NCBI RefSeq assembly: GCF_004103755.1 | Contig: NZ_CP035283.1 | Span: 1,922,001 to 1,986,000 of the forward strand | Source: Caproiciproducens sp. NJN-50 | GTDB lineage: Bacteria; Bacillota; Clostridia; Oscillospirales; Acutalibacteraceae | Direction of reading: 5' to 3' | DNA: 64,000 nucleotides | Part shown: in pieces, positions 62,806-64,000 of the stretch | Position numbering within the stretch: the stretch's first letter is position 1 | How the letters are laid out: each line of letters opens with the position of its first letter | The notes under the pieces: model-generated | What the model was told of the DNA's origin: nothing | Databases searched by the model: none | The model's input: the letters and a program-made list of their open reading frames with translations, nothing else | Translations under genes and position numbers: made by a program

Positions 62806-63081
62806 TCAGATGGAGGTTGAATCCTTGAATGCCTTGCCCGCCTTGAACGCCGGAACTCTCGATGCGGGAATCGTAATGGGGGAATTTGTCCTCGGGTCGC
62901 GGCCCTGCCTTTCACTGCGGCTGCGAAGCTCGAATGTTCCGAACCCGACAATCTGCACTTTTTCATCCTTGGCAACCGTATCCACTATCGTGCTGAGCAT
63001 GACATTGACTGCGTTATCGGCATCTTTCTTCGAAAGCCCGGTTTTTTCAGCAACAGCAGAGATTAATTCTGTCTTATTCAT
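62806..63081 (-). CDS. hup: HU-family DNA-binding protein
   Basis: 91 residues: MNKTELISAVAEKTGLSKKDADNAVN at the start, VGFGTFELRSRSERQGRDPRTN for the DNA-binding arm and PAFKAGKAFKDSTS at the end. It compacts DNA as a homodimer. It lies between mazG and rqcP, as in many Clostridia. Confidence 0.97.
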   Translation of the reverse strand: MNKTELISAVAEKTGLSKKDADNAVNVMLSTIVDTVAKDEKVQIVGFGTFELRSRSERQGRDPRTNSPITIPASRVPAFKAGKAFKDSTSI

Positions 63082-63141
63082 CTTATTGACCTCCGTTTTT
63101 TATTATTCAACAGCAATCGCTGAGAATTTCAGATCGGTCCT

Positions 63142-63885
63142 TTACTTTTCAATCAAGGGTTCCACGCCGGCGGATTGCTTTTCGCGCTCTTCGAACTGCA
63201 AAATAAACCGGTCGCACGCTTCAGACAAAGCCTGTTCGGCTTCAATTTTCAGAATGCCGGAAACCTCAGCCACAGAAAACAGAAGCCGGCCCAGCTTTTT
63301 TCTCTGTTCCTCTGTTTGCCCGGAGTCCGCCGAAAGCGCCAGCTCTTTTGCGTCTTCCAGCAATGAATCCACCGCTTCGGAAAGAACCTGCGGTTTTCCC
63401 TCCGCTTTCGCGGCTTTTTTAGAGATTTTCTGCGCGCGCATCAGCGAGGGAAGAGCTTTGGATACGCCTTGGAGGACCTGTGTATCGGTGTTTCGCCCTT
63501 TTTCCTGTTTTTTGATCGCTTCCCAGTTTGAAAGGACTTCCTCACTGTTTTGGACGGTACAGTCCCCAAAGACATGGGGATGGCGCAACACCAGCTTCCT
63601 GGCGATTCCATCCACGACATCTGAAAACCGAAAGCCGCCCTTTTCCTCTTCAAGCCGCGAATGTAAAACGACCTGAAGAAGCACGTCCCCCAATTCCTCC
63701 CGAAGGAGCCGGGCGTCATTCGTGTCAATCGCTTCCGCCGCCTCATAAGCCTCTTCCAAAAGATTGTTGCGGATGCTTTGGTGAGTCTGTTCCCGGTCCC
63801 AGGGACACCCCTGCGGAGAACGAAGAAGCTCCATGATATTCAGCAGATCATCCATAGTATATGTTTGCTTTTTCAGATCATACAA
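63142..63885 (-). CDS. mazG: Nucleoside triphosphate pyrophosphohydrolase MazG
   Basis: 247 residues. The first MazG domain has GCPWDREQTHQSIRNNLLEEAYEAAEAI and LREELGDVLLQVV, with the EExxE and ExxD metal sites. The second domain (residues about 145-240) has LLFSVAEVSG and looks reduced. It removes pyrophosphate from nucleoside triphosphates, in particular abnormal ones. It begins the mazG-hup-rqcP-yab cluster seen here; in B. subtilis (yabN) it carries an additional N-terminal methyltransferase domain that is absent here. Confidence 0.95.
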   Translation of the reverse strand: MYDLKKQTYTMDDLLNIMELLRSPQGCPWDREQTHQSIRNNLLEEAYEAAEAIDTNDARLLREELGDVLLQVVLHSRLEEEKGGFRFSDVVDGIARKLVLRHPHVFGDCTVQNSEEVLSNWEAIKKQEKGRNTDTQVLQGVSKALPSLMRAQKISKKAAKAEGKPQVLSEAVDSLLEDAKELALSADSGQTEEQRKKLGRLLFSVAEVSGILKIEAEQALSEACDRFILQFEEREKQSAGVEPLIEK

Positions 63886-64000
63886 ATCAGTCTGTCCTCC
63901 GCCCTGTCATACTCTGAAACTCCATTGTTATTCTACCTTATCCAATGGTGTTTTTCAAGTATTTTCACAATTTTTTGTCCCTTTGGCAGCATTATAATAT

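Overview
The window comes from the chromosome of an anaerobic, spore-forming Firmicute of the class Clostridia, of medium G+C. The evidence is spoIVA, a sipL-like gene and the yabP-yabQ-divIC-yabR cluster (endospore formation), a groESL operon under a CIRCE element, and oxygen-sensitive enzymes: a glycyl radical enzyme, pyruvate:ferredoxin oxidoreductase, a 4-hydroxybutyryl-CoA dehydratase-type enzyme, a 2-hydroxyacyl-CoA dehydratase and two Nfn-type transhydrogenase loci. I saw no rRNA, tRNA or CRISPR array.

Bases 1-16400 hold what looks like a sigma-54 regulon. A PAS/AAA+/Fis activator (5269-6987) sits among three good -24/-12 promoters: one before an nfnA/nfnB'/alcohol dehydrogenase operon (2771-2787, minus), one before a membrane-protein/small-protein/APC-permease operon (3061-3077, plus), and one before a glycyl radical enzyme operon (14348-14364, minus; enzyme, activase, AraC regulator, TIM-barrel protein, AGCS symporter). 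Similar A/T-rich palindromes bounded by GC lie upstream of all three. The nfnB copy here has lost about 150 internal codons. An opine-dehydrogenase-family gene and a TetR regulator follow.

Bases 17500-35700 form a CoA-based fermentation island. A GntR regulator diverges from PFOR plus a 4-hydroxybutyryl-CoA dehydratase-type enzyme, with a perfect inverted repeat at the predicted transcription start. A long minus-strand operon then encodes a YkvI-like transporter, a LarA-like racemase, an acyl-CoA dehydrogenase, a dehydratase activator, two dehydratase subunits, a family III CoA transferase and an AMP-forming acyl-CoA ligase. This fits uptake, racemisation, CoA activation, dehydration and reduction of a 2-hydroxy acid. 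The adjacent regulator resembles a sigma-54 activator but lacks the GAFTGA loop, so it probably acts at sigma-70 promoters as TyrR does.

Bases 35900-48200 are mixed: a metallo-hydrolase, a divergent XRE/GGDEF pair, an exported phosphodiester glycosidase, an MFS exporter, an IS200-type insertion, an intact nfnAB pair and an aldehyde dehydrogenase. Bases 48400-63900 are mostly conserved core: spoIVA with sipL, an M3 peptidase, groESL, a lipid kinase, an RNA methyltransferase, hpf, an amidohydrolase, and the mazG-hup-rqcP-yabP-yabQ-divIC-yabR cluster.

All functional names rest on motifs and family resemblance read by eye; no database search was run.
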